Shown one piece after another: positions 17,394-27,185 of a DNA stretch of 64,000 nt. The first letter of the stretch is position 1. Each line of letters opens with the position of its first letter. The stretch comes from Belliella kenyensis (GTDB lineage Bacteria; Bacteroidota; Bacteroidia; Cytophagales; Cyclobacteriaceae): contig NZ_JAKZGR010000018.1 of NCBI RefSeq assembly GCF_022549675.1, positions 1-64,000 on the forward strand, in the 5' to 3' direction. A program made the translations under genes and the position numbers. The notes below the pieces were generated by a model that had not been told where the DNA came from, searched no databases, and saw only the letters and a program-made list of their open reading frames with translations.

Positions 17394-19520
17394 TCAACCT
17401 TCCATCAATTTATTCAATATTTCAACTGCTGCTTTGGGCAACACTGTACCTGGACCAAATACTGCTGAGACTCCAGATTGATAAAGGTACTCATAATCCT
17501 TAGGTGGTATTACACCTCCCGCGATTACCATAATATCTGCTCTACCCAAGCGCTTCAACTCATTGATCAATGCTGGAACCAAGGTCTTATGCCCAGCTGC
17601 CAAGGAAGATGCACCTACTATATGAACATCATTTTCAGCAGCTTGTTTTGCAACTTCTTCTGGAGTTTGGAAAAGTGGCCCAATGTCCACATCAAAACCA
17701 AGATCGGCAAAACCAGTAGCAATTACCTTTGCCCCCCTATCATGTCCATCTTGCCCCATTTTGGCCACCATGATTCTAGGTCTTCTTCCCTCAAGTGCAG
17801 CAAATTCATCTGCTAGTTTTTTAGCTTCTAGAAAACTAGCATTATCTCTTGCTTCACCGCTATACACTCCTGATATTGACTTCACTGTGGCTTTGTGTCT
17901 TCCAAAAGCATCTTCCATAGCATCCGAAATTTCTCCCAAGGTAGCTCTTTTACGCGCTGCATCCACTGCTAGTTCCAAAAGATTCCCTTCGCCTGACTTG
18001 GAAGCTTGTCTAATTCTTTCTAGACTCTCACCTACTTCAACACTATCTCTCTCTTCCTTGAGCTTATGGAGACGAGCAATCTGAGAATCCCTTACAGCAT
18101 CATTGTCCACTTCAAGTATATCAAACTCTTCCTCTTCATCAGATATATACCTATTTACACCTACAATGATATCTTTTCCACTATCTATCCTTGCTTGCTT
18201 CCTTGCTGCTGCTTCCTCGATCCTCATTTTAGGTATACCGGCTTCTATTGCTTTAGCCATTCCACCCAAGTCTTCTACTTCTTGGATTAATTTCCAAGCT
18301 TGTGAAACAAGCTGATCAGTGAGGAACTCCACATAGAAAGAGCCACCCCATGGATCTACCACTTTTGTGATTCTAGTTTCTTCCTGCAGATAAAGTTGAG
18401 TATTCCGTGCTATTCTGGCAGAATGATCCGTGGGAAGTGCAATAGCTTCATCAAATGAGTTGGTATGTAAAGATTGGGTGTGCCCAAGTGCCGCGGCAAG
18501 TGCTTCTACTGTCGTGCGAGCGACATTATTCATGGGGTCTTGAGCAGTGAGCGACCAGCCACTAGTCTGACAATGCGTTCGCAAAGCCAAGGATTTTGGG
18601 TCTTTTGGAGCAAACTGGTTAACAATCTTGGCCCATAGCAACCTCCCTGCTCTCATCTTGGCCACTTCCATAAAGTGATTCATCCCTATCGCCCAAAAAA
18701 AAGATAGCCTAGGAGCAAAATCATCAATATCCAAACCTGCTGCCACTCCAGTTCTCAAATATTCTAAGCCATCCGCCAAAGTATAGGCTAACTCTAATTC
18801 AGCTGAAGCACCCGCTTCCTGCATATGATATCCAGAAATGGAAATCGAATTGAATTTGGGCATGTACTTCGCTGTGTATTTAAATATATCAGCAATGATA
18901 CGCATGGATTCTTGCGGAGGATAGATATAAGTGTTCCGCACCATGAATTCCTTCAGAATATCATTTTGTATGGTCCCACTAAGCTGATGAGGGGCAACCC
19001 CCTGCTCTTCGGCAGCTACAATGTAAAATGCCATGATAGGTAAAACAGCACCATTCATGGTCATAGAAACCGACATTTGATCCAAAGGAATCTGGTCAAA
19101 TAATACCTTCATATCCAAAACAGAGTCTATAGCAACTCCTGCTTTCCCAACATCACCTACTACCCGAGGATGATCAGAATCATAACCTCTATGGGTGGCC
19201 AAATCAAAAGCTACAGAAAGTCCTTTTTGACCAGCAGCTAGATTTCTTCTGTAAAATGCATTTGACTCTTCCGCTGTAGAGAAGCCCGCGTATTGCCGAA
19301 TGGTCCATGGTCTCATGACATACATGGTACTATAAGGTCCACGAAGGTACGGAGGAATTCCCGCTGCAAAATTCAAATGCTCCATTCCTTCAATCAAATC
19401 ACTTGAAGTGACAGGTGGAACAATGATTTTCTCTGCAGTTTCCCAACTTTCGCTTTCTCTATCAACTTCAAACTCCTCTCTTCGTGTGTAAAAGCCCAAT
19501 TTTAGAAGATCAATTTTCAT
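17394..19520 (-). CDS. mutB: Methylmalonyl-CoA mutase large (catalytic) subunit
   Basis: 708 residues, close to the usual 715. The TIM-barrel half begins with [28 protein letters not shown], the substrate-binding block. The C-terminal cobalamin domain has [18 protein letters not shown], where His593 is the lower axial ligand of cobalt, then GASSLAAGH and [12 protein letters not shown]. The enzyme interconverts methylmalonyl-CoA and succinyl-CoA with adenosylcobalamin, feeding propionate-derived carbon into the TCA cycle. It overlaps the end of mutA by four bases, indicating translational coupling. The chaperone meaB is in the window at 25.2 kb. Confidence 0.95.
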   Translation of the reverse strand: MKIDLLKLGFYTRREEFEVDRESESWETAEKIIVPPVTSSDLIEGMEHLNFAAGIPPYLRGPYSTMYVMRPWTIRQYAGFSTAEESNAFYRRNLAAGQKGLSVAFDLATHRGYDSDHPRVVGDVGKAGVAIDSVLDMKVLFDQIPLDQMSVSMTMNGAVLPIMAFYIVAAEEQGVAPHQLSGTIQNDILKEFMVRNTYIYPPQESMRIIADIFKYTAKYMPKFNSISISGYHMQEAGASAELELAYTLADGLEYLRTGVAAGLDIDDFAPRLSFFWAIGMNHFMEVAKMRAGRLLWAKIVNQFAPKDPKSLALRTHCQTSGWSLTAQDPMNNVARTTVEALAAALGHTQSLHTNSFDEAIALPTDHSARIARNTQLYLQEETRITKVVDPWGGSFYVEFLTDQLVSQAWKLIQEVEDLGGMAKAIEAGIPKMRIEEAAARKQARIDSGKDIIVGVNRYISDEEEEFDILEVDNDAVRDSQIARLHKLKEERDSVEVGESLERIRQASKSGEGNLLELAVDAARKRATLGEISDAMEDAFGRHKATVKSISGVYSGEARDNASFLEAKKLADEFAALEGRRPRIMVAKMGQDGHDRGAKVIATGFADLGFDVDIGPLFQTPEEVAKQAAENDVHIVGASSLAAGHKTLVPALINELKRLGRADIMVIAGGVIPPKDYEYLYQSGVSAVFGPGTVLPKAAVEILNKLMEG

Positions 19521-20941
19521 GAGTTATTTGAGTTTAAAAGTTCATATTTCAACGCATGTCTGCTCCAGTTCAATTGGTAATCAAACGCTTCCGACTCATC
19601 ATCAATGGAGGCATTCGCTTTTTCTTGTTTGTATTTATTCACTCCTACTTTCACACTTTGCCCACTGATCAATTCATCTTGTCTCTGTGATCTCGTTTCT
19701 TTGATTTCAGCTTGAATATCATAAAGACTAGACAGTCTCCACCACCCGCCTTCTGCGTCTACTGTCAAAATTCCATTGATAACCCGATTAAAAAGCTCTT
19801 CTGCAAGCTTTTCAATGTAATAAGACCCCGCAGCTGGATCCAGTACTTTATCCAAATAAGCCTCCTCCTTCAATATACTGGATACATTTCTAGCCATCCT
19901 TGAGGCAAAATCACTAGAAGAACCCAAAGAGAGATCATGTGGAAGCACTTCTAGTGCTGTACATCCTCCGATTATTGCAGACATGGCCTCAGTGGTATTC
20001 CGAAGCATATTGGTATCCATATCAAACTTACTTTTTGACCAATAACTCGTTTGTACATAAAAAGGTATAGATTTTGGGTCTAGCTCATGTTTAAAAAGGT
20101 TGGCAATTTGAAAAATCAGCATCCTTGCTACTTTCAATTTGACAATCTCTAAGAAAAAGTCAGATCCTACAGCCGATTTTAAAAGTACATTTTTAAAAAT
20201 AAACGCTAAAGACACACCTTCTTCTGTCAATCTATCAACATGCTCTAGAAAAGCTCCAAATCCGTAGGATAACTCCTGGAAACTAAGCCCCCCAGCATGA
20301 TGATAGTGAGCAAAATCTATGGTAAACGTCCTGAAATTAGGATACTTTTCGAATTGAATAAGTAGCTTCTTAATCACTTCCAACCCTTCAGATCGATAGA
20401 ATTCCTGTGTCAGGCTAACCGTCGCAGGATCCCATAAAAACCCACCATTAATATCATTCAAACTCACATTTTTGCTATCCAACCATGCTTCAAATGCCTC
20501 TGCTACATTCAGCACATGATCTTTTGGTTCAATGAAAATTTGAATGTATGAAGGCTCAACATCTTTGAGAAGCACTGCCAAATCTTCCTTACCAGTCAGG
20601 GATAAGACGAGCCCATCAGCTCCAGTTTGTAAGGAATTTATCAACTTCTTATTCTCCGAAACTTCATCTTGGTCGCCTACCGCTACCCTAACCGTATTGC
20701 TCCACTGCCTAGGAGAAAGTCCTGGCAGACTAGGTATTGGATTGACTTGATTATGGATGGTAGACAACGGAAACTCTGCCCCTAAATCCTCTCTTGTATA
20801 AAATGGCTTTATATGAAACCCACCTTCGGTCTGACTTACCAGGGTGTCTTCAAAGGATTTACCTTTCAAATCCTTAATCACCTGTTCCATCCAGTCTGAC
20901 TTACTTGTGGCACGAAAATCTTCAAACAATTTATCTCTCAT
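19517..20941 (-). CDS. mutA: Methylmalonyl-CoA mutase small subunit, short form
   Basis: 474 residues. It matches the MutA/MutB barrel domain: [21 protein letters not shown] at the start, [30 protein letters not shown], and [19 protein letters not shown] towards the end. It lacks substrate-active-site residues expected only in MutB and stops before the degenerate cobalamin domain that makes classical small subunits about 600-640 residues. It should heterodimerise with MutB. First gene of the mutAB unit; upstream spacing to the divergent plus-strand gene is 263 bases with no clear promoter motif. Confidence 0.88.
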   Translation of the reverse strand: MRDKLFEDFRATSKSDWMEQVIKDLKGKSFEDTLVSQTEGGFHIKPFYTREDLGAEFPLSTIHNQVNPIPSLPGLSPRQWSNTVRVAVGDQDEVSENKKLINSLQTGADGLVLSLTGKEDLAVLLKDVEPSYIQIFIEPKDHVLNVAEAFEAWLDSKNVSLNDINGGFLWDPATVSLTQEFYRSEGLEVIKKLLIQFEKYPNFRTFTIDFAHYHHAGGLSFQELSYGFGAFLEHVDRLTEEGVSLAFIFKNVLLKSAVGSDFFLEIVKLKVARMLIFQIANLFKHELDPKSIPFYVQTSYWSKSKFDMDTNMLRNTTEAMSAIIGGCTALEVLPHDLSLGSSSDFASRMARNVSSILKEEAYLDKVLDPAAGSYYIEKLAEELFNRVINGILTVDAEGGWWRLSSLYDIQAEIKETRSQRQDELISGQSVKVGVNKYKQEKANASIDDESEAFDYQLNWSRHALKYELLNSNNS

Positions 20942-21204
20942 AAATCTGGCAACTATTTGGGCTATTTCAACTGATCATCAACTTCCACAAGCTATGGAAA
21001 ATCCTTGATCATATCATCAAAGTTAATTTTTATAGTCTACTTGTCCAAGAAAATATAATTCAGGACTTGATCACCTAGTTTACAATATTCTCAATAAAAT
21101 AACATTGGGTTGACATGCTTCAAACCCTTGACTTGTAATTTTACGCGGATTAAAAATAAAAAAAAACCTATCTTAGCCGCGCAAATCAGGAACACAAAAC
21201 TGAC

Positions 21205-21954
21205 ATGAAAAACCTATCCAAGCATTGCTATTCTTTTTTAATCTTTTCGGTTATACTTTGGACGAGCTGTGCTCCGCAGCTTTCATTACAATCAAGAGGA
21301 AACTTTGTTCCAGTCTCGGAACAAGTCCAAGAATCAGAAGAGTTTGTTCAAATGATCACACCATACAAAGTGAAATTGGAGCAAGAAATGAACGAGGTGA
21401 TAGGCGTTTCTAGTCAAGCACTTACTAGAAGCAAAGGCGAATCACTTTTAGGGAATTTTGTAGCGGATGTTCAAAAAGCTTATGCCGAAAAAGTGTTGAA
21501 CCTCCCTATCGACATATCAATCATCAATAATGGAGGCATGCGAAATGACCTTCCAGAAGGCAACATTACTTTAGGAAATATCTATGAGCTATCTCCTTTT
21601 GACAACTATCTTACCATATTAGAATTGCGTGCTGCTGATGTCAACACCCTCGCAGCTTTTATGGCAAAATATAAAAACATGTCCGTAAGCGGTATGCAAA
21701 TATCGGGAGAGGAAGACCAGCTAGGTGAGTTCCTTATCAATGGAAAGCCTTTGGAGGAAAATAGAACATACCTGCTCGCCATCAATGATTACTTGGCAAA
21801 TGGTGGTGACAATATGGGCTTTTTGTCAGAGCTCCCTGCAAAAGAAAAAACAGACATCCTGCTGAGAGACATGCTGATCGAAGTAATCAGAGAGATGAAC
21901 TCAAATGGAGAGCAGCTTAATGCTGAAATCGAAGGAAGACAAAAATACAATTGA
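21205..21954 (+). CDS. Lipoprotein with 5'-nucleotidase C-terminal domain
   Basis: 249 residues. The signal peptide ends in a lipobox-like WTSCAP (Cys about residue 22), so it should be an exported lipoprotein. The mature part matches the substrate-specificity domain of UshA-type 5'-nucleotidases: SKGESLLGNFVADVQKAYAE, ISIINNGGMRNDLPEGNITLGNIYELSPFDN and INDYLANGGDNMGFL, with the paired aromatics that stack on the base. It contains no metal-binding phosphoesterase motifs; those are in the next gene. The two products presumably combine into one nucleotidase in the periplasm or on the outer membrane. Confidence 0.85.
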   Translation: MKNLSKHCYSFLIFSVILWTSCAPQLSLQSRGNFVPVSEQVQESEEFVQMITPYKVKLEQEMNEVIGVSSQALTRSKGESLLGNFVADVQKAYAEKVLNLPIDISIINNGGMRNDLPEGNITLGNIYELSPFDNYLTILELRAADVNTLAAFMAKYKNMSVSGMQISGEEDQLGEFLINGKPLEENRTYLLAINDYLANGGDNMGFLSELPAKEKTDILLRDMLIEVIREMNSNGEQLNAEIEGRQKYN

Positions 21955-21955
21955 C

Positions 21956-22852
21956 ATGCAGAGAAGAGAATTCCTAAAAAGAGGTACTTTAGCTGGTATA
22001 GGGTTGGGACTTTCTAATTCCCTCTGGGCTACAGAAAGCGAATTTGCTCAAGCAAAGAAACTGACTATCCTCCACACCAATGATATGCACTCCCGAATTG
22101 AGCCATTTCCCAATGATGGAAGCAGAAATGCAAACCAAGGCGGAATGACCAAATTAGCCACATTGATCAATGAAGTAAGAAATGAAGAAGAAAATATTCT
22201 TCTGTTAGATTCAGGGGACTTTTTTCAGGGTACTCCGTATTTCAATGTGTATGGTGGTGAGCTTGAGCTCAAACTCATGAGCCAAATGGGATATGATGCG
22301 AGTACTCTTGGAAACCATGAATTTGACAATGGACTCGAGGGCATAGCGAAACAGCTAGAACATGCCCAATTCGACATCTTATGTTCCAACTATGACTTTT
22401 CAGACACCATTCTAAAAAATGCTTTCCCGGCTTACAAAATTTTCTCCAAGAAAGGCCTCAAAATTGGTGTGTTTGGTCTAGGCATCAAACTAGAGGGATT
22501 GGTTTCAGCAAAAAATTATGGGAATACAAAGTTCCTGGATCCCGTCTCAGTATCTAACGAAATGGTAAAGGAATTAAAGTCAAAAAAATGTGATCTCGTC
22601 ATATGTCTTTCGCATCTTGGGTATCAATCTGACCTTAAACTCTCAGATGAAGTGACTGGAATTGACTTAATTCTTGGGGGACATTCACACACATTTTTGG
22701 ATCAGCCTGTCATCAAAATAGATGCTCACAACCATAAGACGATTATCAATCAAGTCGGCACTGGAGCACTTAGGCTGGGTAAGTTAGATTTTGAATTTTC
22801 AAAAAATCCCCAAACTTCCTTTGCGTCAGCACGAAATCTTCATGTTTATTAA
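21956..22852 (+). CDS. Tat-exported metallophosphatase (5'-nucleotidase N-terminal domain)
   Basis: 298 residues from ATG 21956, one base after the previous stop. I chose this start because MQRREFLKRGTLAGIGLG is a twin-arginine signal (R-R-x-F-L-K), and the earlier in-frame ATG at 21905 would overlap the previous gene by 50 bases and bury the signal. Metal-binding motifs of the calcineurin-like fold are present: ILHTNDMHSRIEPF, LLDSGDFFQGTPY, TLGNHEFDNG, and LILGGHSHTFLD. It is the catalytic half of a UshA-like nucleotidase, and requires the separate C-terminal domain protein for nucleoside recognition. Confidence 0.87.
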   Translation: MQRREFLKRGTLAGIGLGLSNSLWATESEFAQAKKLTILHTNDMHSRIEPFPNDGSRNANQGGMTKLATLINEVRNEEENILLLDSGDFFQGTPYFNVYGGELELKLMSQMGYDASTLGNHEFDNGLEGIAKQLEHAQFDILCSNYDFSDTILKNAFPAYKIFSKKGLKIGVFGLGIKLEGLVSAKNYGNTKFLDPVSVSNEMVKELKSKKCDLVICLSHLGYQSDLKLSDEVTGIDLILGGHSHTFLDQPVIKIDAHNHKTIINQVGTGALRLGKLDFEFSKNPQTSFASARNLHVY

Positions 22853-22970
22853 AAAGTCAAGCGGAATTTGATTTTTTATTTAAATATATTTTCCCCAATT
22901 TTGTTCCCCTTCAATTTGACCATAGAGGGAAGTTAAACCTTTTCAATAATTGTATTTATATCAAAGGTAA

Positions 22971-24398
22971 ATGAGTTCAGAGGCTAATGCAGTATGGAAA
23001 GAATGCTTACGTGTGATCGAGCAGCATGTAAATGAACAAAGCTTTTCCACCTGGTTCCAACCTATCAATCCTGTTAGGCTGGAAGGTGGTAGCTTGACCA
23101 TACAGGTTCCAAGCCAATTTTTTTATGAATGGCTAGAAGACAATTATGTAGAAGTATTGAAGCTGGCTATAAAAACCACCTTAGGTCCCAATGGACGTCT
23201 AGAATATGCGGTAGTAGTAGATAGAGGCAATTCTCAAAACCAACCATACATGGTGAGTTTTCCGCAGGGAAATGCCTCCCATGCCAACAAGAAGCAAAAT
23301 ACAGCAAATCTCACTGAAAGTAAGAGCCCTTTCGAGATGCAAAGCCTCAACAGTGAGATGCTTTTGCAATCAAACCTCAATCCTAACTATTCTTTCAATA
23401 CCTACATCGAAGGCGATTGTAATAGATTGGCAAGATCAGCTGGTTTTGCAGTTGCGACCAAGCCTGGCATCACTTCATTCAATCCACTGATGGTGTATGG
23501 AGGAGTTGGTTTAGGAAAGACACACTTGGTGCAAGCCATTGGGAATGAAATCAAAAATGGCCCAGAGGAAAAGTTTGTTTTGTATGTTTCTTCAGAAAAG
23601 TTTGTGAATCAATTCATGGACTCTATCAAAGATGGGAATGTGAAAAGTTTTACAAATTTCTACATGCAAGTAGACGTGCTGATCATTGATGATATTCAAT
23701 TCTTGGCGGGGAAAGATAGGACACAGGAGATGTTTTTCCACATCTTCAATCACCTCCACCAAAACAAGAAACAAATCATCATGACATCCGATTGTCCTCC
23801 TCGGGATTTGAAAGGCCTCGAAGAAAGACTTCTATCGAGGTTCAAATGGGGATTGACTGCCGATTTGCAAATGCCAGACTTCGAGACAAGAGTGGCTATC
23901 ATCAAGAGAAAAATGCAATCGGAAGGAATTTACATACCAGATGATGTGATTGAATATTTGGCTTATACCGTGGACACCAATGTACGTGAGCTAGAGGGAG
24001 TGATGATCTCACTGATAGCTCATGCTTCACTCAACAGGGTAGAGATAGACCTTACTCTTGCAAAAACGATAATGAAAAATATCGTCAAAGATATAGAAAC
24101 AGAAGTGGGCATAGACTTCATCCAAAAATCTGTATCGGATTATTTTGAAATCAAACTTGAAGATCTCAAAGCCAAAACAAGAAAAAAAGAAATCGTAACC
24201 GCTCGACAAGTTGCTATGTATTTCTCAAAAGAATACACCAACCATTCATTGAAATCTATAGGCTATCATTTTGGTGGAAGAGACCATAGCACAGTGATAC
24301 ATGCTATACAGACTGTAAATGACTTGATGGAAACAGATACATCGTTTAGAAATGCAGTCAACGAACTTAAGAAAAAATTCAAAATGCGATCTTACTAA
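22971..24398 (+). CDS. dnaA: Chromosomal replication initiator protein DnaA
   Basis: 475 residues with all four DnaA domains: N-terminal SFSTWFQPINPVRLEG (domain I), a Gln/Asn/Ser-rich linker (about 90-130), the AAA+ domain with Walker A GGVGLGKTH (about 176-184), Walker B VLIIDDIQFLAG and box VII LEERLLSRFKWGL, and the C-terminal DNA-binding domain with VARQVAMYF-like helix and the signature GGRDHSTVIHAIQ. It binds DnaA boxes and opens oriC. I found no TTATNCACA box in the 118 bases upstream, so this is not evidently the origin. A terminator hairpin overlaps its last codons. Confidence 0.97.
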   Translation: MSSEANAVWKECLRVIEQHVNEQSFSTWFQPINPVRLEGGSLTIQVPSQFFYEWLEDNYVEVLKLAIKTTLGPNGRLEYAVVVDRGNSQNQPYMVSFPQGNASHANKKQNTANLTESKSPFEMQSLNSEMLLQSNLNPNYSFNTYIEGDCNRLARSAGFAVATKPGITSFNPLMVYGGVGLGKTHLVQAIGNEIKNGPEEKFVLYVSSEKFVNQFMDSIKDGNVKSFTNFYMQVDVLIIDDIQFLAGKDRTQEMFFHIFNHLHQNKKQIIMTSDCPPRDLKGLEERLLSRFKWGLTADLQMPDFETRVAIIKRKMQSEGIYIPDDVIEYLAYTVDTNVRELEGVMISLIAHASLNRVEIDLTLAKTIMKNIVKDIETEVGIDFIQKSVSDYFEIKLEDLKAKTRKKEIVTARQVAMYFSKEYTNHSLKSIGYHFGGRDHSTVIHAIQTVNDLMETDTSFRNAVNELKKKFKMRSY

Positions 24399-24415
24399 AA
24401 GATCGCATTATTTTT
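24383..24415. terminator. Terminator overlapping the dnaA stop codon
   Basis: Perfect 11-bp stem AATGCGATCTT/AAGATCGCATT with a five-base loop that contains part of the dnaA TAA, followed by TATTTTT. It lies between convergent dnaA and the minus-strand DUF3298-like gene and may serve both. Confidence 0.75.
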
Positions 24416-25166
24416 CAAATACTGTCCTAACCAGCCCATCTAGTTCATCCCAGGTCAATACCAAAGAAGTCTCTCCTAACACATAAGGCCCAATCTCATA
24501 GCTGCTGTAAACCAGACAGAACCCATCTTCACAAAAACCCATATTGGCTGGTAAAAAGAAGAATTTATCGTCTTTCAGAAAAAAACGTCCATCTTCATTC
24601 AATGAGACTTCTTTGGCTACATCGTGGTAGTCTCTAAACTTTTCCTCTACCTTAGCTAAAAGTGCTTCTTGGTTCAAAACCAAATCATCATTGGAGATCA
24701 AATCACCAGTCTGTCTATTGAAATTCAAAATTCTAGGAAATGAATTAGGATGTGCCCCTCCCAAAAAAGAAGTTCCTCTAACTGTAACAGTCAAAACTTG
24801 ATCACTTTGATAATCTTCATGAGCCATAATTTCATGAAACCAGCCAACACCATGTTCAAAGTCTTGGATATAACTATTGAATTCTTGAAAAAAGTGATCT
24901 ACCGCCAATGCCAAAGATTCGGCGGGCTCTTCAAATGACACAAAGTTTGTCATGATCTGATCAATCCTAAAATTGACCATAGAGTCAACCTCGCTATCCC
25001 CCGTATAATACACATAGCTCAAATCTAACTTGGCACATGTATCTTTGTGACATTCCTCCACAGCATATTCTCTTTGCTCAGACGCTAATGGTGATAAGTT
25101 TTCAGAGCTTTGGCAGGCTGATAGGATCAAGCCAAGTATCAGAAATAAATTCAGCTTATTTTTCAT
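24408..25166 (-). CDS. Lipoprotein of the DUF3298/RsiV-like family
   Basis: 252 residues. A signal peptide ends in ILSACQSS, a typical lipobox (Cys about 18). The mature protein contains the RsiV-like pattern: a DUF4163-type segment with LSYVYYTGDSEVDSMVNFRIDQIM followed by the DUF3298-type block TVRGTSFLGGAHPNSFPRILNFNRQTGD and YEIGPYVLGE. In Bacillus, RsiV binds lysozyme and restrains a sigma factor; related Bacteroidota lipoproteins have no anti-sigma domain and unknown roles. The start overlaps the end of meaB by 11 bases, so it is in the meaB transcript. Confidence 0.75.
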   Translation of the reverse strand: MKNKLNLFLILGLILSACQSSENLSPLASEQREYAVEECHKDTCAKLDLSYVYYTGDSEVDSMVNFRIDQIMTNFVSFEEPAESLALAVDHFFQEFNSYIQDFEHGVGWFHEIMAHEDYQSDQVLTVTVRGTSFLGGAHPNSFPRILNFNRQTGDLISNDDLVLNQEALLAKVEEKFRDYHDVAKEVSLNEDGRFFLKDDKFFFLPANMGFCEDGFCLVYSSYEIGPYVLGETSLVLTWDELDGLVRTVFEK

Positions 25167-26166
25167 CTTTAATTTCTTGATTTATAAATAGGTTAACTAA
25201 TTTTCGAGCAAGTTTTATGGCAGACATTTTCCCAGATTTGACATCTTGAAAAGATGCTTCTAATAGTGACTGAACTTGATCATTCTTGTAAAAGACTGTT
25301 TCCAAAAGATACTTCACATGCTCATTCATCCAATTCAATCTTTGTTTGGCTCTATTTCTCTCAAAGTACCCGTTAGATTCTACCAATTCTTTGTACTGTG
25401 AAACTGATTCCCAGATTTTTTCAAGACCATCCCCACTCAACCCTGAGCATGTGAGTACCTTAGGAGACCAGCCACTTTCTTTCTGTGGGAATAGATGCAA
25501 GGCATTGGAGTACACTCTCTTTGCCTTCTTTGCCTCATCGACATTTTCACCATCAGCTTTGTTTACAACCAAAGCATCACACATTTCGATTATTCCCTTC
25601 TTGATGCCTTGAAGCTCATCCCCTGCACCTGCTAGCATCAAAAGTAAAAAGAAATCCACCATACCACTGACAGCTATTTCAGACTGCCCCACTCCTACAG
25701 TTTCTATCAAAATCACATCAAAACCAGCAGCTTCACAGAGTAACATGCCCTCTCTAGTTTTTGCACTCACACCTCCAAGCGTATTGCCTGCTGGACTTGG
25801 TCTAATATATGCTCTAGGATCCATTGAGAGTAACTCCATTCGCGTCTTGTCCCCCAATATACTTCCGCGACTGGATTGGCTACTCGGATCAATCGCTAGA
25901 ACTGCCACCTTATATCCTTTATCTATCAATAAAAGCCCAAACTGTTCTATAAAAGTGCTTTTCCCTACTCCTGGCACTCCAGTAATGCCTATTCTCATTG
26001 AATTACCCGTATGGGAAAGGACAGCGTCCATCACTTCATCTCCAAGCAGTTGATCTGATTCCAAAGAACTCTCCATCAGGGTAATTGCTTGACTTAAAAT
26101 GACCCTATCACCCTTTAGAACACCCTCCACGTAGGCTCCTACCGATAATCTTTGCCTCCTTTTCAT
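25156..26166 (-). CDS. meaB: Methylmalonyl-CoA mutase-associated GTPase MeaB
   Basis: 336 residues, standard for MeaB/ArgK-type G3E GTPases. P-loop GITGVPGVGKSTFIEQFG (about residues 58-75), the cobalamin-chaperone segment VAVLAIDPSSQSSRGSILGDKTRM, the switch region ETVGVGQSEIAVSGMVD and the base-specificity VVNKADG. MeaB guards methylmalonyl-CoA mutase against inactivation and gates delivery of adenosylcobalamin. Its clients mutA/mutB lie 5 kb away in the same orientation but are separated by dnaA and the nucleotidase pair. It overlaps the upstream gene by four bases. Confidence 0.93.
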   Translation of the reverse strand: MKRRQRLSVGAYVEGVLKGDRVILSQAITLMESSLESDQLLGDEVMDAVLSHTGNSMRIGITGVPGVGKSTFIEQFGLLLIDKGYKVAVLAIDPSSQSSRGSILGDKTRMELLSMDPRAYIRPSPAGNTLGGVSAKTREGMLLCEAAGFDVILIETVGVGQSEIAVSGMVDFFLLLMLAGAGDELQGIKKGIIEMCDALVVNKADGENVDEAKKAKRVYSNALHLFPQKESGWSPKVLTCSGLSGDGLEKIWESVSQYKELVESNGYFERNRAKQRLNWMNEHVKYLLETVFYKNDQVQSLLEASFQDVKSGKMSAIKLARKLVNLFINQEIKDEK

Positions 26167-26588
26167 TGATCTATCTCATTTTTCTCAGCAAATGGTCTAT
26201 TCAAGAACCTTACATCACCCATTGCAGATTTCTCATATTTAGCCACGCAGTAAGCTTGATACGCAATGGGAATAAAAGGCTTACTGTGAAGCACATCTTT
26301 GGGAGCATTGGTGCTATCAGTGAAGAAATACACTTGAGTATTTCCATATTTTGTATGTGGCATATAGTCACCATATGCCTCTAGCAATTCCCTAGAATCA
26401 TCTTCTACGTAGACCACATACACCCGCTGAATAGGTCCTGTATTATTTTCGTTTCTGAAAAAAACTAGTTCTTTATAGACTAAGTCCAAATCCCTAACAC
26501 TTGGCTGTGTAAATGAATCCTTTACTATCCAAACCATCAGACCTATTACTAAAGCGAACAAAAGATAAACGAGACGATTGAACTTCAT
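26163..26588 (-). CDS. Membrane-anchored protein of unknown function
   Basis: 141 residues with one N-terminal membrane helix (about residues 7-24) and a soluble part containing VQRVYVVYVEDDSRELLEAYGDYMPH-like sequence and a conserved-looking PKDVLHSKPFIPIAYQAYCVAKYEK. No family recognised. It is the first gene of a translationally coupled unit with meaB (four-base overlap) and the RsiV-like lipoprotein, which could mean a link to cobalamin metabolism, but there is no sequence evidence for that. Confidence 0.6.
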   Translation of the reverse strand: MKFNRLVYLLFALVIGLMVWIVKDSFTQPSVRDLDLVYKELVFFRNENNTGPIQRVYVVYVEDDSRELLEAYGDYMPHTKYGNTQVYFFTDSTNAPKDVLHSKPFIPIAYQAYCVAKYEKSAMGDVRFLNRPFAEKNEIDQ

Positions 26589-26642
26589 GATAAGGAATGT
26601 TTTTTTGCATTTAAAGCCTTAATTTAGCAGAAAAAAAGGACA

Positions 26643-27185
26643 ATGGCATTCGAATATATAAAAGCGCTGCATATCATCTTTATAGTCACCTGGTTTGCAG
26701 GCCTATTCTATATTGTGAGGCTATTCATCTATCAGGCTGAAGCTTGGGAAAGACCAGAGCAAGAAAGAAAAATTCTCATTCCCCAGCTCAACCTTATGGC
26801 TTCTCGACTTTGGTATATTATCACTTGGCCTTCGGCAGTTTTGACCCTCGTATTTGGGTTTTGGACATTGTCTTATAGATGGGGATATATGCAATTAGGC
26901 TTTATGCATGCCAAGTTGGCTTTTGTATTTGGCTTGTACATCTATCATTTTTATTGCCACAAATTGTTCAAAGATTTGCAATCAGGCACTTCCAAATGGA
27001 CTTCTACACAGCTAAGAATTTGGAACGAAATCGCTACTGTATTGTTATTTGCTATAGTCTTTATCATTGTCCTAAAAAACCTATTAAGTGCTGTCTGGGG
27101 CGTAATTGGACTTATTGCATTAAGTATATTGATGATGATTGGAATTAAGTTTTACAAAAAAATCAGAGAAAAAAATGAATCCTAA
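26643..27185 (+). CDS. hemJ: HemJ/UPF0093-type protoporphyrinogen IX oxidase
   Basis: 180 residues with four to five membrane helices. The first helix holds the conserved His10 and a Trp-Phe pair (IKALHIIFIVTWFAGLFYIVRLF), and downstream WYIITWPSAVLTLVFG, FMHAKLAFVFGLYIYHF and LRIWNEIATVLLFAIVFIIVLKN carry the other residues typical of HemJ. HemJ proteins oxidise protoporphyrinogen IX to protoporphyrin IX in the inner membrane, the penultimate step of haem synthesis. Gene order HemJ - SCO - cytochrome c, all overlapping, links it to respiratory haem supply. The closely related CopD-type fold is an alternative but less likely. Confidence 0.8.
   Translation: MAFEYIKALHIIFIVTWFAGLFYIVRLFIYQAEAWERPEQERKILIPQLNLMASRLWYIITWPSAVLTLVFGFWTLSYRWGYMQLGFMHAKLAFVFGLYIYHFYCHKLFKDLQSGTSKWTSTQLRIWNEIATVLLFAIVFIIVLKNLLSAVWGVIGLIALSILMMIGIKFYKKIREKNES

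Noticed and set aside
22853-22970. Chromosomal origin next to dnaA
   Set aside because: No DnaA-box 9-mer (TTATNCACA or close variants) was found in the 118 bases upstream, and the region has no AT-rich 13-mer array; oriC is often unlinked to dnaA in this phylum.
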